64,000 bases of DNA from Harmothoe impar (GCA_947462335.1 OX381710.1:26319772-26383771); one strand, 5' to 3'; shown: positions 26,101-34,100, counted from the first letter of the stretch. The notes: generated by a model not told the origin, from the sequence alone. Program-made: numbers and translations.

Positions 26101-27630
26101 GATAATTGTTCCATATTCATGACAATTATTGTCTATTATGGCAATATTATTAGGTCTTAACACTAGAAACCCGCAAAAGATTGACTTATAAAATAGTTTT
26201 TGTCATATTTCACATTTTCCAGGAAAATGACCCAAAAATGGTGTTGCAGGACACTTTTTTTTTGGAGCAAGGAAAAATATTCAATAACACATATTTATCT
26301 ACCTATAAACCAACTTTGGTACTTTTATCCAGAAATAAAATAAATTTCCCTTAATTCACTAGACTAAGTGACCTTGAGTAGCAGGTAATAGACGTGAAGA
26401 GCAGGTAGTGGACGTTAGGAGGGGGTGGTGGATGTGAGGAGAAGGTATAGTGGACGTGAGGAGGAGGAAGTGGACGTGAGACTTGACAAAGGGGGTTGGA
26501 CGTGAGATAGGATGTTGAATATGAGACAGGTTGGACGTGAGAGAGGGATCGGACGTGAGCGATTTTATTAGAGATTGGTCACCAAAACTGCATAGGAGAA
26601 AATGGGCAACTGTGGTAACCAAAAGATGCAGGAACATGGTGGAAGTTAAAGTTAGTCAACCCGCCATAGGGGTTCGCGCAATTGAAAGTAAAATTAATTG
26701 GAAAACCTTTTTTCCGTTAAATTCTGTCGCATATTTTGACAACACATGGAAGGAAGGTGCAGATTTGGGGGTAGGCCTATATAAGGGGGGGGGGGGGTGC
26801 CCATGTCGCATGTCGATTTTAAGAAATGGCAATGTCGCATGTCAATGTCGCTTAATGATGCTCATGTCCCATTTCGATTTTAAGAAAGGGCCATGTCCCA
26901 TGTCACTAAGCTTTTAAGCCTTCGATCTTAAGAATAGGCCATATCGCCGTGTCGAATTTCGGGGTCTACCCCCATAGGTTTGGGGGAGAAATAATTGGAT
27001 CTTAACTACAAATGAAACGGAGTGGGAGGTACAGCAGATAGCCTATACACTAAAAAAAAGATTCTGAATATGTATGAAATTCCACCCTGTACACAGGTTC
27101 AAAGTATAGCCGGTCAAAAACGGACCAATGTCGTTTCTCAAACAAGAACTTAAATGGGGTCTGTAGGCCTACAGGGGGTAGGCGGCATTTCTTAACCTAA
27201 CCCAATAGCAGGTACTGTTCATATATGTATGAACACTCCCAAAATTCGTGTTATTTGGCCGAGCAGAAACGGACAGAGAGGCGCCCAACAGACAAGCAAA
27301 AACGGGCCGAGCATGCAGAAACGTACTTTTATCACTCTCACGGGACTAAGCCATTGCCTAATATGAGAAAACTATACATACGGCATGTATGGGTTGGGCC
27401 TAAAGAGAGCCAAATAATTGCTAGGCCTAACTAGGTTAGTTACTAAACTGACTACGATTTTTAGCATAGAACTACGTATCCAACAGTTCATTCGTTACAA
27501 AATGGTAGATGTATAGGAGACGTCGCTAATGAGGTTATAATACACGACTGACAATTTGATAGTTAACAATATAAGTGGACTTACCTATCAAGACTACGAG
27601 CAGTGTGAAGAGAATCACCTGTGTTGACAT
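328..27630 (-). CDS. Cadherin-repeat protein, 5' part (15 coding exons in window, gene runs off the left edge)
   Basis: This is a secreted or membrane-anchored protein made of cadherin (EC) repeats, the calcium-stabilised extracellular modules used in cell adhesion. Joining 15 exons with consensus splice sites and matching phases gives about 1,015 residues: a signal peptide, one EC repeat from exon 2, then EC repeats each spread over two exons. Typical motifs are visible: ILVNDINDETP and INPVNDNAP linkers, TDADSGDTLTYAI and TDADTGATIAYAI calcium/strand motifs, and LDYES, LDFET and LDYET near the strand before the linker. The coding order is 27585-27630, 19652-19943, 8580-8776, 7775-8017, 7172-7389, 5651-5801, then three rounds of the 246/236/151-nt exon set. 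No transmembrane segment or cytoplasmic tail is in the window, so the subfamily (Fat-like, Dachsous-like, CDH23-like or other) cannot be decided. The family assignment is firm and the gene name is open. Confidence 0.9.
701..936 (-). CDS. Cadherin gene exon 14 (block exon C)
   Basis: This 236-nt copy of exon C has TTGNTL, as in the copy at 4379-4614. Confidence 0.88.
1188..1433 (-). CDS. Cadherin gene exon 13 (block exon B)
   Basis: This 246-nt copy of exon B is essentially the same as the copy at 3215-3460. Confidence 0.88.
1979..2129 (-). CDS. Cadherin gene exon 12 (block exon A)
   Basis: This 151-nt copy of exon A has the same splice sites and phases as the other copies. Confidence 0.88.
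2304..2676. mobile_element. PIF/Harbinger-like MITE in one unit of the cadherin array
   Basis: The terminal inverted repeats are about 35 bp and begin GGCCACACCAAATTAAAAAG. It is flanked by TAA on both sides; the same site in the sister units reads CTTAATAATG with a single TAA. A 3-bp TAA duplication and a GGCC start fit PIF/Harbinger, but the interior is homopolymer-rich with no transposase. The 376-bp excess in unit length equals element plus duplication. Confidence 0.8.
2728..2963 (-). CDS. Cadherin gene exon 11 (block exon C)
   Basis: This 236-nt copy of exon C has TTGSTL where the other copies have TTGNTL. A 373-bp transposon sits in the intron just downstream in transcript order. Confidence 0.88.
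3215..3460 (-). CDS. Cadherin gene exon 10 (block exon B)
   Basis: This 246-nt copy of exon B carries the ITEVNDNYP linker and has FTV near its start. Confidence 0.88.
4006..4156 (-). CDS. Cadherin gene exon 9 (block exon A)
   Basis: This 151-nt copy of exon A has ATLAESVAVGTAV and is nearly identical to the next downstream copy. Confidence 0.88.
4379..4614 (-). CDS. Cadherin gene exon 8 (block exon C)
   Basis: The 236-nt exon encodes VLTVTCNDADTTGNTLTYAI, LDYETKSSYSLVITATDAG and a Ser/Thr-rich end, finishing phase 0 at a gtaagc donor. A second GT further 3' (after 28 more bases) would shift the frame, so it is not chosen. Confidence 0.88.
4866..5111 (-). CDS. Cadherin gene exon 7 (block exon B)
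   Basis: The 246-nt exon completes one EC repeat (GGAAVASSPF, LLLERDVTDGGSYVLTVKA), passes the linker ITEVNDNYP and starts the next (VTSIAEKTAG). This copy has FAV where the two downstream copies have FTV. Divergence of flanking DNA begins just upstream of it. Confidence 0.88.
5651..5801 (-). CDS. Cadherin gene exon 6 (block exon A, oldest copy)
   Basis: The 151-nt exon begins VTDVSDTDPVF and ends with VNA plus one leftover base. It is the outermost copy of the repeated exon A. Its flanking introns differ from the other three copies noticeably more than those differ from each other, so it marks the older edge of the array. Confidence 0.88.
6312..6790. mobile_element. hAT-like MITE with CAGGGGTAGACAC ends
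   Basis: The left end CAGGGGTAGACACCAAC mirrors the right end GTTAGTGTCTACCCCTG. GCTCT flanks both ends as a 5-bp duplication. The interior repeats GGGCCCGGG-type palindromes. It sits in a cadherin intron. The class call rests on CAGGG termini and a short duplication only. Confidence 0.6.
7172..7389 (-). CDS. Cadherin gene exon 5: rest of EC3
   Basis: The 218-nt exon encodes TVTCTDADTGATIAYAI and SGMITTAAALDFETTTSY, a standard EC body, ending QIE in phase 0 at a gtgagata donor. It corresponds in position to the 236-nt exon of the downstream tandem block. Confidence 0.88.
7775..8017 (-). CDS. Cadherin gene exon 4: end of EC2, linker, start of EC3
   Basis: The 243-nt exon encodes GGDASLLHINPSDGKLY (the LxINxxxGxLY strand typical of EC repeats), then TINPVNDNAP (the linker) and the opening of EC3 (YAQIAEDSST). 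The acceptor is TTCCAG and the donor is gtaagatg. Confidence 0.88.
8580..8776 (-). CDS. Cadherin gene exon 3: end of EC1, linker, start of EC2
   Basis: The 197-nt exon has no in-frame ATG but is open throughout and fits the phases on both sides. It reads through ATITILVNDINDETP, a near-canonical DxNDNxP calcium linker, into the next repeat (VNENENPSTLIGTVVATDA). The donor is gtaggt. Confidence 0.85.
8901..8930. repeat. (TGAG)n microsatellite
   Basis: Seven to eight TGAG units run in a cadherin intron, followed at about 9005-9020 by a poly-G run. Confidence 0.9.
9200..10264. other. Intron sequence with nothing recognised
   Basis: AT-rich sequence in the 11-kb cadherin intron. I see no exon, RNA gene or clear repeat boundaries here. 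Confidence 0.5.
10265..10645 (+). pseudogene. Penelope-like retroelement remnant (GIY-YIG endonuclease region)
   Basis: The frame reads SANIVYAITCKHCGIQYASQT, then RFQGHSGDIDN and VGRHFN. This is the usual layout of the C-terminal GIY-YIG-type endonuclease of Penelope-like elements: a Cys pair, a QYxGQT-like turn and an H..DI helix. The expected Gly after Tyr-Val is replaced (YASQT). A stop at 10592-10594 interrupts ERL, but the frame continues with MHRLGSITPNRLNLLD, which resembles the normal end of such proteins, so a Trp codon has probably become TAG. No reverse transcriptase is present upstream. It is a 5'-truncated, dead fragment. Confidence 0.6.
10733..11350. repeat. Two copies of a homopolymer-rich interspersed repeat
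   Basis: Segments at about 10733-10925 and 11130-11345 share GGAAGGCATTTTT, a GAGGAATTT block and CGACCTACCTACCCTATTTT. A related piece with CGACCTACCCTACC lies near 31020. All are framed by AGGCC and GGCC ends, so this is probably a degenerate MITE family. Confidence 0.5.
11583..12735. repeat. 29-bp minisatellite, about 40 copies
   Basis: The unit is 29 bp and reads AGATACACCAGAGACGCCTT followed by CTGTACCTC. Common variants are CAGGGAC, CAAGGGACACC and one 2-3-bp insertion near 12518. The unit has no stop codon in any plus-strand frame, so all three frames stay open for long distances. The longest runs from 11529 to 12803 with a 29-residue protein period (three DNA units). It lies in a cadherin intron on the non-transcribed strand. 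I do not regard it as a gene. Confidence 0.93.
13086..13386. mobile_element. Palindromic MITE-like element, copy 1
   Basis: The arms pair over about 110 bp: the left arm CTCTCGTTCCCAAATCCTTC matches the reverse complement of the right end, including the CCTTCCGAAGGAAGG core. The middle includes an inner inverted repeat around AACCAGAA and TGGTTCC. Confidence 0.7.
13515..13640. repeat. Fragment of a CGTCCATAAATGACGTCAC repeat
   Basis: GGGGCCGTCCATAAATGACG leads into a C-rich stretch with CTGTCACACTTTGTCACAC. The same C-rich stretch recurs at about 16616-16722, ending GACGTTATTTATGGACGACC, so these look like ends of one family. Confidence 0.5.
13651..13955. mobile_element. Palindromic MITE-like element, copy 2
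   Basis: This is the same palindrome as the copy at 13086-13386 in a similar 0.3-kb length, with arms ending TTCCCAAATCCTTCCGAAGG. The two sit about 265 bp apart. Confidence 0.7.
15177..15208. repeat. Poly-G tract
   Basis: Over 25 G bases are broken by single A residues, in a cadherin intron. Confidence 0.9.
15693..15765. repeat. 10-bp repeat GCGTGGGTTT
   Basis: About seven copies of GCGTGGGTTT or GCGTGGGCTT lie head to tail. Confidence 0.85.
16200..16400. repeat. 10-bp repeat GATGCGTGGG with an inverted copy of its end
   Basis: About seven units of GATGCGTGGG lie at 16207-16270. Two short blocks of TACCTCACTCAC followed by GCTCACGCATCCCCACACCT come after and are partly inverted relative to the repeat. 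Confidence 0.75.
16723..17537. mobile_element. Inverted-repeat element with CATGTCG-rich arms
   Basis: The left arm TAAATTTGACATGGCGACAT is mirrored by CATGTCGCCATGTCGAATTTA at the right end. The arms (about 170 bp) consist of short repeats of CATGTCGATTTTAAGAAA and meet at a TCTGGATGGGG segment on both sides. The middle holds a nested smaller element. Related single arms occur at 26798-26965 and 34596-34772. Confidence 0.65.
16945..17125. mobile_element. Small TA-flanked MITE nested in the CATGTCG element
   Basis: The ends CCGTATTCGACGTAATAAGCG and CGCTTATTACACTGAATACGG form imperfect inverted repeats flanked by TA. A direct repeat of GGGTGTGCGCTTATTA lies near the right end. It is 181 bp with no coding content. 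Confidence 0.65.
17625..19525. mobile_element. TTAA-site MITE A (host of a same-family insertion)
   Basis: The element begins GGTTGATCGCTACTCATG and ends AAGAGTAGCGATCAACC, with TTAA on each outer side (17621-17624 and 19526-19529). Without the nested element it is about 993 bp. TTAA duplications occur with piggyBac and Kolobok families. No transposase is present. Confidence 0.85.
18554..19457. mobile_element. TTAA-site MITE B, inserted inside MITE A
   Basis: This 904-bp element has the same ends and the same interior order as element A (for example the CTATGGATGAAAAGTTAAGA tail). It is flanked by TTAA at 18550-18553 and 19458-19461. The interrupted sequence of A resumes with TTAATGATCTAAACTAGACC, and B itself contains the matching intact site CCTTAATGATCTAAACTACC. 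Confidence 0.85.
19652..19943 (-). CDS. Cadherin gene exon 2: first EC repeat
   Basis: This 292-nt exon has a TTTTCCTTCAG acceptor and a gtaagtat donor. It encodes a divergent EC repeat with a VDENDEIAGSW segment and LDYESGTTSYTVEI near its end. It contains a Cys pair (GGGMCTAASCDL) that could form a local disulfide. It ends with two leftover bases (CT) that complete a Leu codon with the next exon. Confidence 0.8.
20538..22107. mobile_element. 1.57-kb inverted-repeat element with GGGGCAAAACGGACCCC ends
   Basis: The left end GGGGAGAGCGGGGCAAAACG and right end CCGTTTTGCCCCGGTCTCCCC are inverted and flanked by TA. Further GGGGCAAAACGGACC and TTTTGCCCCGG copies lie inside. It has no transposase frame and carries a pogo-like element. 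Confidence 0.65.
20785..21326. mobile_element. pogo/Tigger-like MITE, copy 1
   Basis: The ends CAGTAAAACTTCGTTATAAG and AACAAAGTTTCACTG are inverted and flanked by TA. Subterminal CTTATAAGCAAGGTC is repeated several times. CAGT ends with TA duplication fit the pogo/Tigger branch of Tc1/mariner. It is nested in the 1.57-kb element. Confidence 0.75.
22315..22677. repeat. GTGGACGTGAGG minisatellite, two opposed blocks
   Basis: About 22315-22495 runs in one orientation (CTCACGTCCACCACCT) and 22505-22677 in the other (GTGGACGTGAGG variants). Matching sequence resumes at about 23650-23690 after a transposon and again at 26385-26570. Confidence 0.75.
22678..23649. mobile_element. Long-TIR element with CCCWGTRAACAC ends, copy 1
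   Basis: The ends CCCTGTGAACACA and TGTGTTTACAGGG are inverted. The arms extend over 100 bp with CGTCAAAACGTTAAGGTTTA on both sides. It interrupts the GTGGACGTGAGG minisatellite and is flanked by ATA. An (AT)n run sits in its middle. Confidence 0.75.
23052..23116. repeat. (TA)n microsatellite
   Basis: About 32 TA units lie inside the long-TIR element. Confidence 0.95.
24204..26370. mobile_element. 2.2-kb inverted-repeat element, TTAGTCTAGTGAATTAAGGG ends
   Basis: The left end TTAGTCTAGTGAATTAAGGG (from 24207) is mirrored at the right by CCCTTAATTCACTAGACTAA. Subterminal TTATTTCTGGATAAAAGT is also inverted, as is TTGGAGCAAGGAAAAA. No clear target duplication or transposase is seen, so the class is unknown. 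Confidence 0.6.
25457..25760. repeat. Compound direct and inverted repeat
   Basis: A block of about 64 bp (GGAATTGAACGTTCNNAACTGGGTAGAATCC then GTAGGTCACAATGACACAAG) occurs twice directly. A shorter copy and an inverted copy meet at GGGTAGAATTCTACCC. It lies inside the 2.2-kb element. Confidence 0.8.
26385..26570. repeat. GTGGACGTGAGG minisatellite, second locus
   Basis: Loose repeats of GGAGCAGGTAGTGGACGTGAGG, the same family as at 22315-22677. Confidence 0.7.
26798..26965. repeat. CATGTCGATTTTAAGAAA repeat, single arm
   Basis: Runs of CATGTCGCATGTCGATTTTA and GGCCATGTCCCATGTCACTA match one arm of the element at 16723-17537. Confidence 0.65.
27585..27630 (-). CDS. Cadherin gene exon 1: start codon and signal peptide
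   Basis: The exon reads MSTQVILFTLLVVLI and ends with one leftover G before a gtaag donor. A short polar start followed by a hydrophobic run is a typical secretory signal peptide. The start has A at -3. The leftover G joins GA of the next exon to give the Gly of GSTYVGATVTF, which supports the long intron. Two short upstream ATGs (one with a stop soon after, one overlapping and out of frame) lie in the presumed 5' UTR. Confidence 0.75.
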
Positions 27631-27777
27631 GTTGTCATTCAGGCAGAATGCCTTCACGTCCTTAAGGGGTTGCTGCTCAGACTGTCTATGTCTCCATTAA
27701 TGCAGGCATTTAAAGGACTCACAATAGTCCTGGCAGCAGGGATGTGTCCTGTCTTCTATAAGACCTCAATGTGTGCC

Positions 27778-27784
27778 TATATAG
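27778..27784 (-). promoter_or_regulatory. Possible TATA box of the cadherin gene
   Basis: On the minus strand this reads CTATATA, about 148 bp upstream of the start codon, which leaves room for a roughly 120-base 5' UTR. It is based on motif and position only, and an upstream non-coding exon cannot be excluded. Confidence 0.25.
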
Positions 27785-28239
27785 ATGCCTCCAGATTGTC
27801 TTTCTATAAAGAGATATTAGATGCGCATGCCTTTTGAAAGAGGTGGTTCCGGCGTATGCATTATACGTGCAGTATCTAGTGTCTTTTAATAGTTCTAAAT
27901 CTACGTTTTGAGAGGTGTTACAACATGTTAACACGACTGGTGTAACATGTAGGACCTCTTGTCCAGAGTCTGCCTATCTTCCACAAACAGGGAAGAGTCA
28001 AGGCAATAACAGGATCCATGTAAACTGGTACCATGTAAGCAGACCATGTATATTTGGACCAAGGCTGTATGTCCCACAGAAAAATAAAGTAAGCAACGAA
28101 ATAATGTCCCTTTAATAGGGCCTAATTATCTGTTTAAAAAGGGAAAAATGGCTTTCGTGCACCCTAGAGCCTCAATCCCTGTGGCATTGACTGGTTAATA
28201 CGAGGTGTGCCCCTAGACTACTGGAGGATGTTCACGGCG

Positions 28240-28345
28240 TCTTTGTATCTGTTTGGGAGGCACCATGGTTAGTGACCCCCCGTGGAGGCGGCTCGCTGCT
28301 CCAGGTGCCCGGCACCACCCGGCGTGGGCTGCACGTGATAGATGA
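28240..28345. other. GC-rich patch in the intergenic region
   Basis: A short GC-rich block (GGAGGCGGCTCGCTGCTCCA, then TGCACGTGAT) stands out from AT-rich surroundings. It could be regulatory DNA or an unrecognised repeat. The stretch from 27,800 to 28,780 otherwise shows nothing. Confidence 0.25.
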
Positions 28346-28781
28346 GCCGGCAATACTACATAAGGTGTCTAATGAGGTACCTGTCTCAGATAAGGTAGAG
28401 CATTTATAACGCCTGTGTAATGTACAGTATTTTATAATGGATTGGACTCATTGTGTTTGACCCTCTTCCATTATGATATGGGCAACGGTTTCAGACGGAC
28501 ATACATTTTATGGAATATTAGCTGGGACCTACATGATTTTTCATAGTTTCTCTTTATATCTACAAAGGCCTATATATGTATAGTATTCACATCGGCATAT
28601 GTACGGTATTTGTAATATGGCCCAATTGTTAACTGTGCCCAAGAAGCAGACAACCGACACTAGTGATAGTTGTTCATCAGGGGCAGACAGAACTGGTAAA
28701 ACAAATTCGACATCTGTTGGGTAGGGCACAGCCATTCACAGATCATTGGGAAATTAAAATGAAAGGAGCGGGAAGTGCATG

Positions 28782-29632
28782 CCCAGTAAACACCCTACGT
28801 AGTTCCAACGTAGCTCAGAGGTTTCTCTAGGTAGATGTCCAACCAAAAGGTTTGAGATTGGTAATTTTGGAAGGTTTGTAGACGTCAAAACGTTAAGGTT
28901 TATTTACGTTCAACAGATGTAGACGTCTGATTTACGTTGATCTACCTCATTCAGACGTAAAAATTCTACGTAGATCTACGTTAAAAGATGTAACTTTTCA
29001 ACTTCAATTGGGTAGATGACTTTTCCGTGTCACACTAGGTGGCAGCACTATCAATTATGGAGAGTATATTACAGTTCCTTAACAAATCTACCACATTCAA
29101 GCAGTAAATTCTCATTAATTGTGAATTCAATATCATGCAAATAAACCACATTCAATAGAATATTTATATATAAAGGACAGGTGATTAAAGTATTGTGCAA
29201 AAATAGGTGCTTTGAGGCACTTTACTGTGAGGACACCACATTGGTGGTAATGGAAGAAATACAAAGCCTCTCTGCAGCCAGAACTATTCAACAGATCTAT
29301 ACTCTCAGGCTGTTCAATTGAACTACAAGAATATACTATGTAGAATGAGATGAGATTGAAAATTATAGTAGTTACTTTGTATGAATATTGTTTGTAAATG
29401 TAAATTTGTCTGCAATATTACAAGTCTTTGTCTGAGTCCCACTATGTAGAATTATATGTAGTGTGTTAAACATAGATTTACCTCTTCAGGAGCTACGTAA
29501 ATCAGACCTGCAGGTTTGAGATTGGTAAATGAACCTTAACGTTTTGACGTTGATAAACCTACTAAAGTTACGTAGTTCAGACCAAAATTCAACGTAAATT
29601 TACGTCTGACCAACGTCGTTGTGTTTACTGGG
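28782..29632. mobile_element. Long-TIR element with CCCWGTRAACAC ends, copy 2
   Basis: This is the same family as 22678-23649: CCCAGTAAACACCCTACGTA at the left, GTGTTTACTGGG at the right, and CGTCAAAACGTTAAGGTTTA within both arms. The middle is unrelated AT-rich sequence. No certain target duplication is seen. Confidence 0.7.
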
Positions 29633-30479
29633 TGGGCAGCCAGGATACTAACGCAGCATGCCCGAGACTGATATACAGTCAAAATGATTATCATAATAAT
29701 TCATGTACTTGTGAAGACGTAATAATTGTGATTTGCCAGACATCGTATGAACCACGTCACAACAAATTATATCATCATCAGAACAAGGCTTATATTACCT
29801 ATAGATGCGGAATGAACATTGAGATGCCTATTTATGTTGAATGAATCTCCTGTAAGCCTATATATGGGTGAATTATAGTACTGTCTTTTTCAGACAGGTA
29901 GCTGTCGTGTGCCTTTGGTTTCATTATCTCCTATATTCGGCATATTGCATATTAAGCTATACAGTTAGAACCAATTGCAATTATTTTGGCAGAGGTACTT
30001 CATACATCTCTAATGAGGTTTGGCAAGCCTTGGCATGAAGAATCCTCACACAATTAGGCTGTACCATTGATTATGAAAACCAGGAACTTAAACATTAACT
30101 AGTCTATACTTGCTTCGTCCAGGACACCGTGTGCTCTGCATGGGTTAGGGACGTACGGTTTCCAAAACAGCTGAGTTGCAAAGTTTTGTATTATTGCGTT
30201 TCTGCTGGAGCTATGCACTATCTAAATGCACTACTACATTCTTCTGAGCGATATCTATATGGAAAGGATCAGAAATAAAAGAGATTTAAAAAACAATTCA
30301 AAAACGAAATTGCACAGCCAGTCCAGATATAGCATCAACGTTTTACATTTTTAACCTTTTATTTATCAACATTCAAGAGCGTTCAGTGTACCTGTATTAA
30401 TGTTGACTATACCATATTGACCTTTTAAGTGAGGTGAGGCGACACAGTATTTCCCAGCTAACAAAAAACGTTTTCCAAA

Positions 30480-30685
30480 CATTTGCAAACCCTTAACCCT
30501 CAAACGAGTATCCGTTCGAGGGTTAAGGGCACACCATGGGACACTGTCCCTAAAATATGGCATTAAACTTTAAAGCACAAACGGCCTTATTCCTCAAACG
30601 GCCTCATCCTTCAAACAGCCTTAACCCTCAAACGGTCTTAGCCCTCAAACACCCTCACATAGCGTTTGAGGGATAAGGTTCCCGG
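30480..30685. repeat. CCTTAACCCTCAAACG repeats, direct and inverted
   Basis: At least six forms of CCTTAACCCTCAAACG are present, two of them inverted (CGAGGGTTAAGG, GTTTGAGGGATAAGG). Confidence 0.7.
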
Positions 30686-30764
30686 CCCTACCTAGAAGAC
30701 AGGGCCGACCCTAGAAATTTTTATCCAATTTCGAAAAAATATCTATATTTTATGTAATTTTGAG

Positions 30765-30990
30765 ACTATTAGAGAGTCAATTTGATAGTCTGTGAGTCTA
30801 CGCTGTCGTCGGTGAGTCAGCGCTCAAGTTTGCGAGTCAATTTTTGGGTACTTTTCAGGCCATGGGATCAATTTGTCTTTATAAAACAATTTTGGGGCTG
30901 TTTCAGAGTCAATTTGATAGTCCACGAGTCAACGCCATTGTCAGCGAGTCAGCGCTGAAGTTTGCGAGTCAGTTTTCGGAGACGTTTCAG
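30765..30990. repeat. Tandem duplication of about 135 bp
   Basis: AGAGTCAATTTGATAGTC, followed by GTGAGTCAGCGCTCAAGTTT-type sequence, occurs twice with modest divergence. Confidence 0.7.
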
Positions 30991-31607
30991 GTCCAAGTAA
31001 AAAAAAACAGTTAAAAAAAAACGACCTACCCTACCTAAATTCTCAGACTGTGTAACCTGAAACACACTTTTTTTAGGGGGCCTGATTTAGGGCAATTCTA
31101 TACTAGTATGATATATTCAGCTATAGGCCCCCCTACCATTTGAGGCATAAGAAGTTGGTGTCTTCTCCTTTTCAAAATTATGTAAAGAGACCATGTCGGC
31201 AATACTCTCCCATTATCCTTTCCCACTCATTTACTATTGGAAACATTATTTGGACCTCCAATGATGGGTCTGGAGATGCAAAATTGATAGTTCTTCAAAT
31301 ATTTTAAGACAGTTGGTCAACATCACTCTCCCAGCACAGTCTCAAATAAGACTCTGCCAAAACGTAGTGAATCTCGGAACTCTCCATGTGGAAGAAGGGG
31401 TAAAAAAGTATTACATGTCTGCTTTTCTATCCCCATCATCCATACATCAATAATGGTTCTCAGGAACATGTCCAATTTAGACCATGAAATTACGAGCAAT
31501 ACTTCTAAAACGTTTAACATTTGTTATTTTATACATTCCTTCAAATATTTGAATCAAGTAATAGTAAAATAAATGTGTATTTTAAAAGTGTGGCGTAGGT
31601 AGGTTTT

Positions 31608-31955
31608 CAGTGGCGTAGGAAAGGGGGGGGGGCCAGGGGGGCCAGGGCCCCCTCAATCACAGAGGAGGGGGGGGCTGAATATGTTTGGGCCCCCCCAAAA
31701 TTTACCAAGACCCTATGATGTAATATACAAACTTTCCAAAACATACCTTTCCAACATAGGGAAAAGTGGGGACATTGGCACTGACATTGGGGCCTGGTAG
31801 CTATTCATAACTAAAGGGGGCTCAAATACTACTTTGCTATACAATTCCTATATGAGATTGTATATGCACTTTCATGATTGAAAGCCGATATTTAAGGCAG
31901 GTTGAGTTGGGCCCCCCTGGGCCCCCCCAATGAAGATTTGCTTCCTACGCCTCTG
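31608..31955. mobile_element. hAT-like MITE with CAGTGGCGTAGGAA ends, copy 1
   Basis: The ends CAGTGGCGTAGGAA and TTCCTACGCCTCTG are inverted, and GTTTT flanks both sides. The interior has G-rich and C-rich runs and GGGGGGGCTGAATAT, shared with copy 2. Confidence 0.75.
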
Positions 31956-32299
31956 GTTTTCATGGTGATCTGACGCCTTCTGGCAGAGAAGGAAGTAGTG
32001 CCGCTAAAAATGGATGGGAGAATCTGCTGGGAGATTGGGTTAACACAATAACTGCCAACTGCACAGATACCATCTACGAGGAAACTGATGAACCATCATA
32101 ATCATTCTTGGTATTATATTCAATGATTTATATCATATCTTTTGAAACTCAACAGTTCTGACAGCATGCATGAAAAAACTCCATGCATCAGAACACTACC
32201 AAATTATATAGGGGCGGATACAGGTATTTGGGAGGGCGTGATAATGTGTTAGCAAATAATAATCCTTGAGAAATGAGGGTTACATTCACTCAAAATAGG

Positions 32300-33110
32300 G
32301 AGGGGGGGACACACCCCATGCGGCTGTACCATCCCCCTTGAATTAATATGTGGCTATATAGCCTAATCAAAATGAGTCCAAACATGTTATCTGCGGGAAT
32401 TAAAAAAGCACGGATCTCCCTAAAATCTGGTTGTTCTGAAACAGCCATAGTTTCCTGGAGGGGAGGGGGCGGGGGGCAGATATTACTGCCGGTCCACTAA
32501 GAGTCGGGATGGAGCGAAGATGTGAACACAATGTACTCCTGTTATACCCCAGCTGTGGGGTTTACTACTACTGATAATAATCTTTTAAGCTTTATATGAT
32601 TATATAATATACCATACACACTAATACCCTAACTGTGCTTGTTGATGAGAATAATATTGATGATATATTGAGTTTGAGTTGCAACACTTTTTTTTTATTA
32701 CTGAGATCACCCCAATGGCCACCTATAGAAAAAGTAATATTAACTCTCGGATCGTAGTACTGAATGTCATAAGATACTTAATCAATCAACTGTCATGTAA
32801 GGTAATGATCGATTAAGATAAATCATGAAGAAGACTAGTAAATAATAAATTCATTCGAAACATCGATATCATTCAACAATTTCTCACTTCTGACTGAATA
32901 CCGCCCTGTACATACTCTCAGAAATAATTGCCACGTTATTGTATTTGACTGTGTCTGTTTTTTTTTGTGTGCATATATCAAACCCAACCTTACCAGTGAT
33001 TTCTTTTCATAATTATTCCACGTTTGTCTATCCTAACAGGTATTTCTCAGCTAGAGTGGCCCTATCGGCATGGCATCTCGTAAACAAGATAATTAACATG
33101 TTCTATACCC
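32300..33110. other. Intergenic sequence with nothing recognised
   Basis: AT-rich DNA with no exon, RNA gene or repeat boundary that I can support. Confidence 0.45.
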
Positions 33111-33129
33111 AGGTAACAAGAAACGCACC

Positions 33130-33420
33130 TATACCCACCCAACAAGAAACGTTAACTGAACCTTAACCAACGTCCACTAATGGTCAACTTATGGTTCACT
33201 GGTTGATGTTAGTTGAATGACGTTGTTTCAATGTTGACTTAACGTTTTTTGGGATAACCTGGTTTTAGAAATGTTGATTTGATGTTAGAAATTAGTTTAC
33301 AAACTAACGTTTGTAACGTAACCTATATCTAACATGGATCAATGCTCATTTGTGGACTCAAACCGACGTTGATTTAAACATTTGGTTAAACGTTGATTTA
33401 ATGTTTTTTGGTGATTTCAA
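33130..33420. repeat. AACGTTGATTTAA-rich interspersed repeat fragment
   Basis: It begins CCAACAAGAAACGTTAACTG and repeats AACGTTGATTTAA-like words. Only one end is recognisable, so it may be a truncated MITE. Confidence 0.35.
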
Positions 33421-34049
33421 GCTAACCCACCAGATGACAGTTTAGCTGGTGATGGAAATGGGTTCAATGCTTCCCTCTTATGGCGGTAATTATAATCTAT
33501 TATGAAGATAGATTATCTAGATGAAAAAGACACGTTTTTGCACTCTTTGAATTAGTTTTGAATACCGTTTAAACAACGTTTAAACTTAACTTCTTACATG
33601 GGTATGCATTCTATATACTAGTACACTATTTAAAACATTTCTATTCAACCGCTCATTGCATAGAAGAAAGTGTACATTAAGATCTTGCCAGTTAATTTTT
33701 GCGGGGATAATTGTCAATTAGGAAAATCACATGTCGTACAATCATATGTGCCGTTGATTTGAATTTATTAATCATGTAAGGAAAGGTTCCATGTATAAGA
33801 ATAAATTACAAATATGATAAGTGTAAGAAGTATTAATTTACCACTAGCCACAGTATGTGGCGTGCACGTATAAATACAATATAGGCCCTATTCCTTAAAG
33901 TTGGTGGCACCTTGTGCCTCCTCTGAGTTGGTCCACTGTGCCAGACCATAGAATGTACAGGGAGCCATAGCTTCCTCTGGATACCGATAGATGGCAGGTC
34001 ACCTGCGTCTATCCCTACCTGGCCGCCTCACCTGGCCTGGAGTGGGCCC

Positions 34050-34100
34050 TGGCAACGCCGGGTCACGTGATAACAACAATCCAAGCACCTGCTGGAGTTG
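34050..34100. promoter_or_regulatory. GC-rich patch with a GGTCACGTGA E-box
   Basis: A palindromic TCACGTGA core lies in a GC-rich stretch (about 33,950-34,350) upstream of the anoctamin gene. It could be promoter or enhancer DNA; the support is motif only. Confidence 0.2.
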
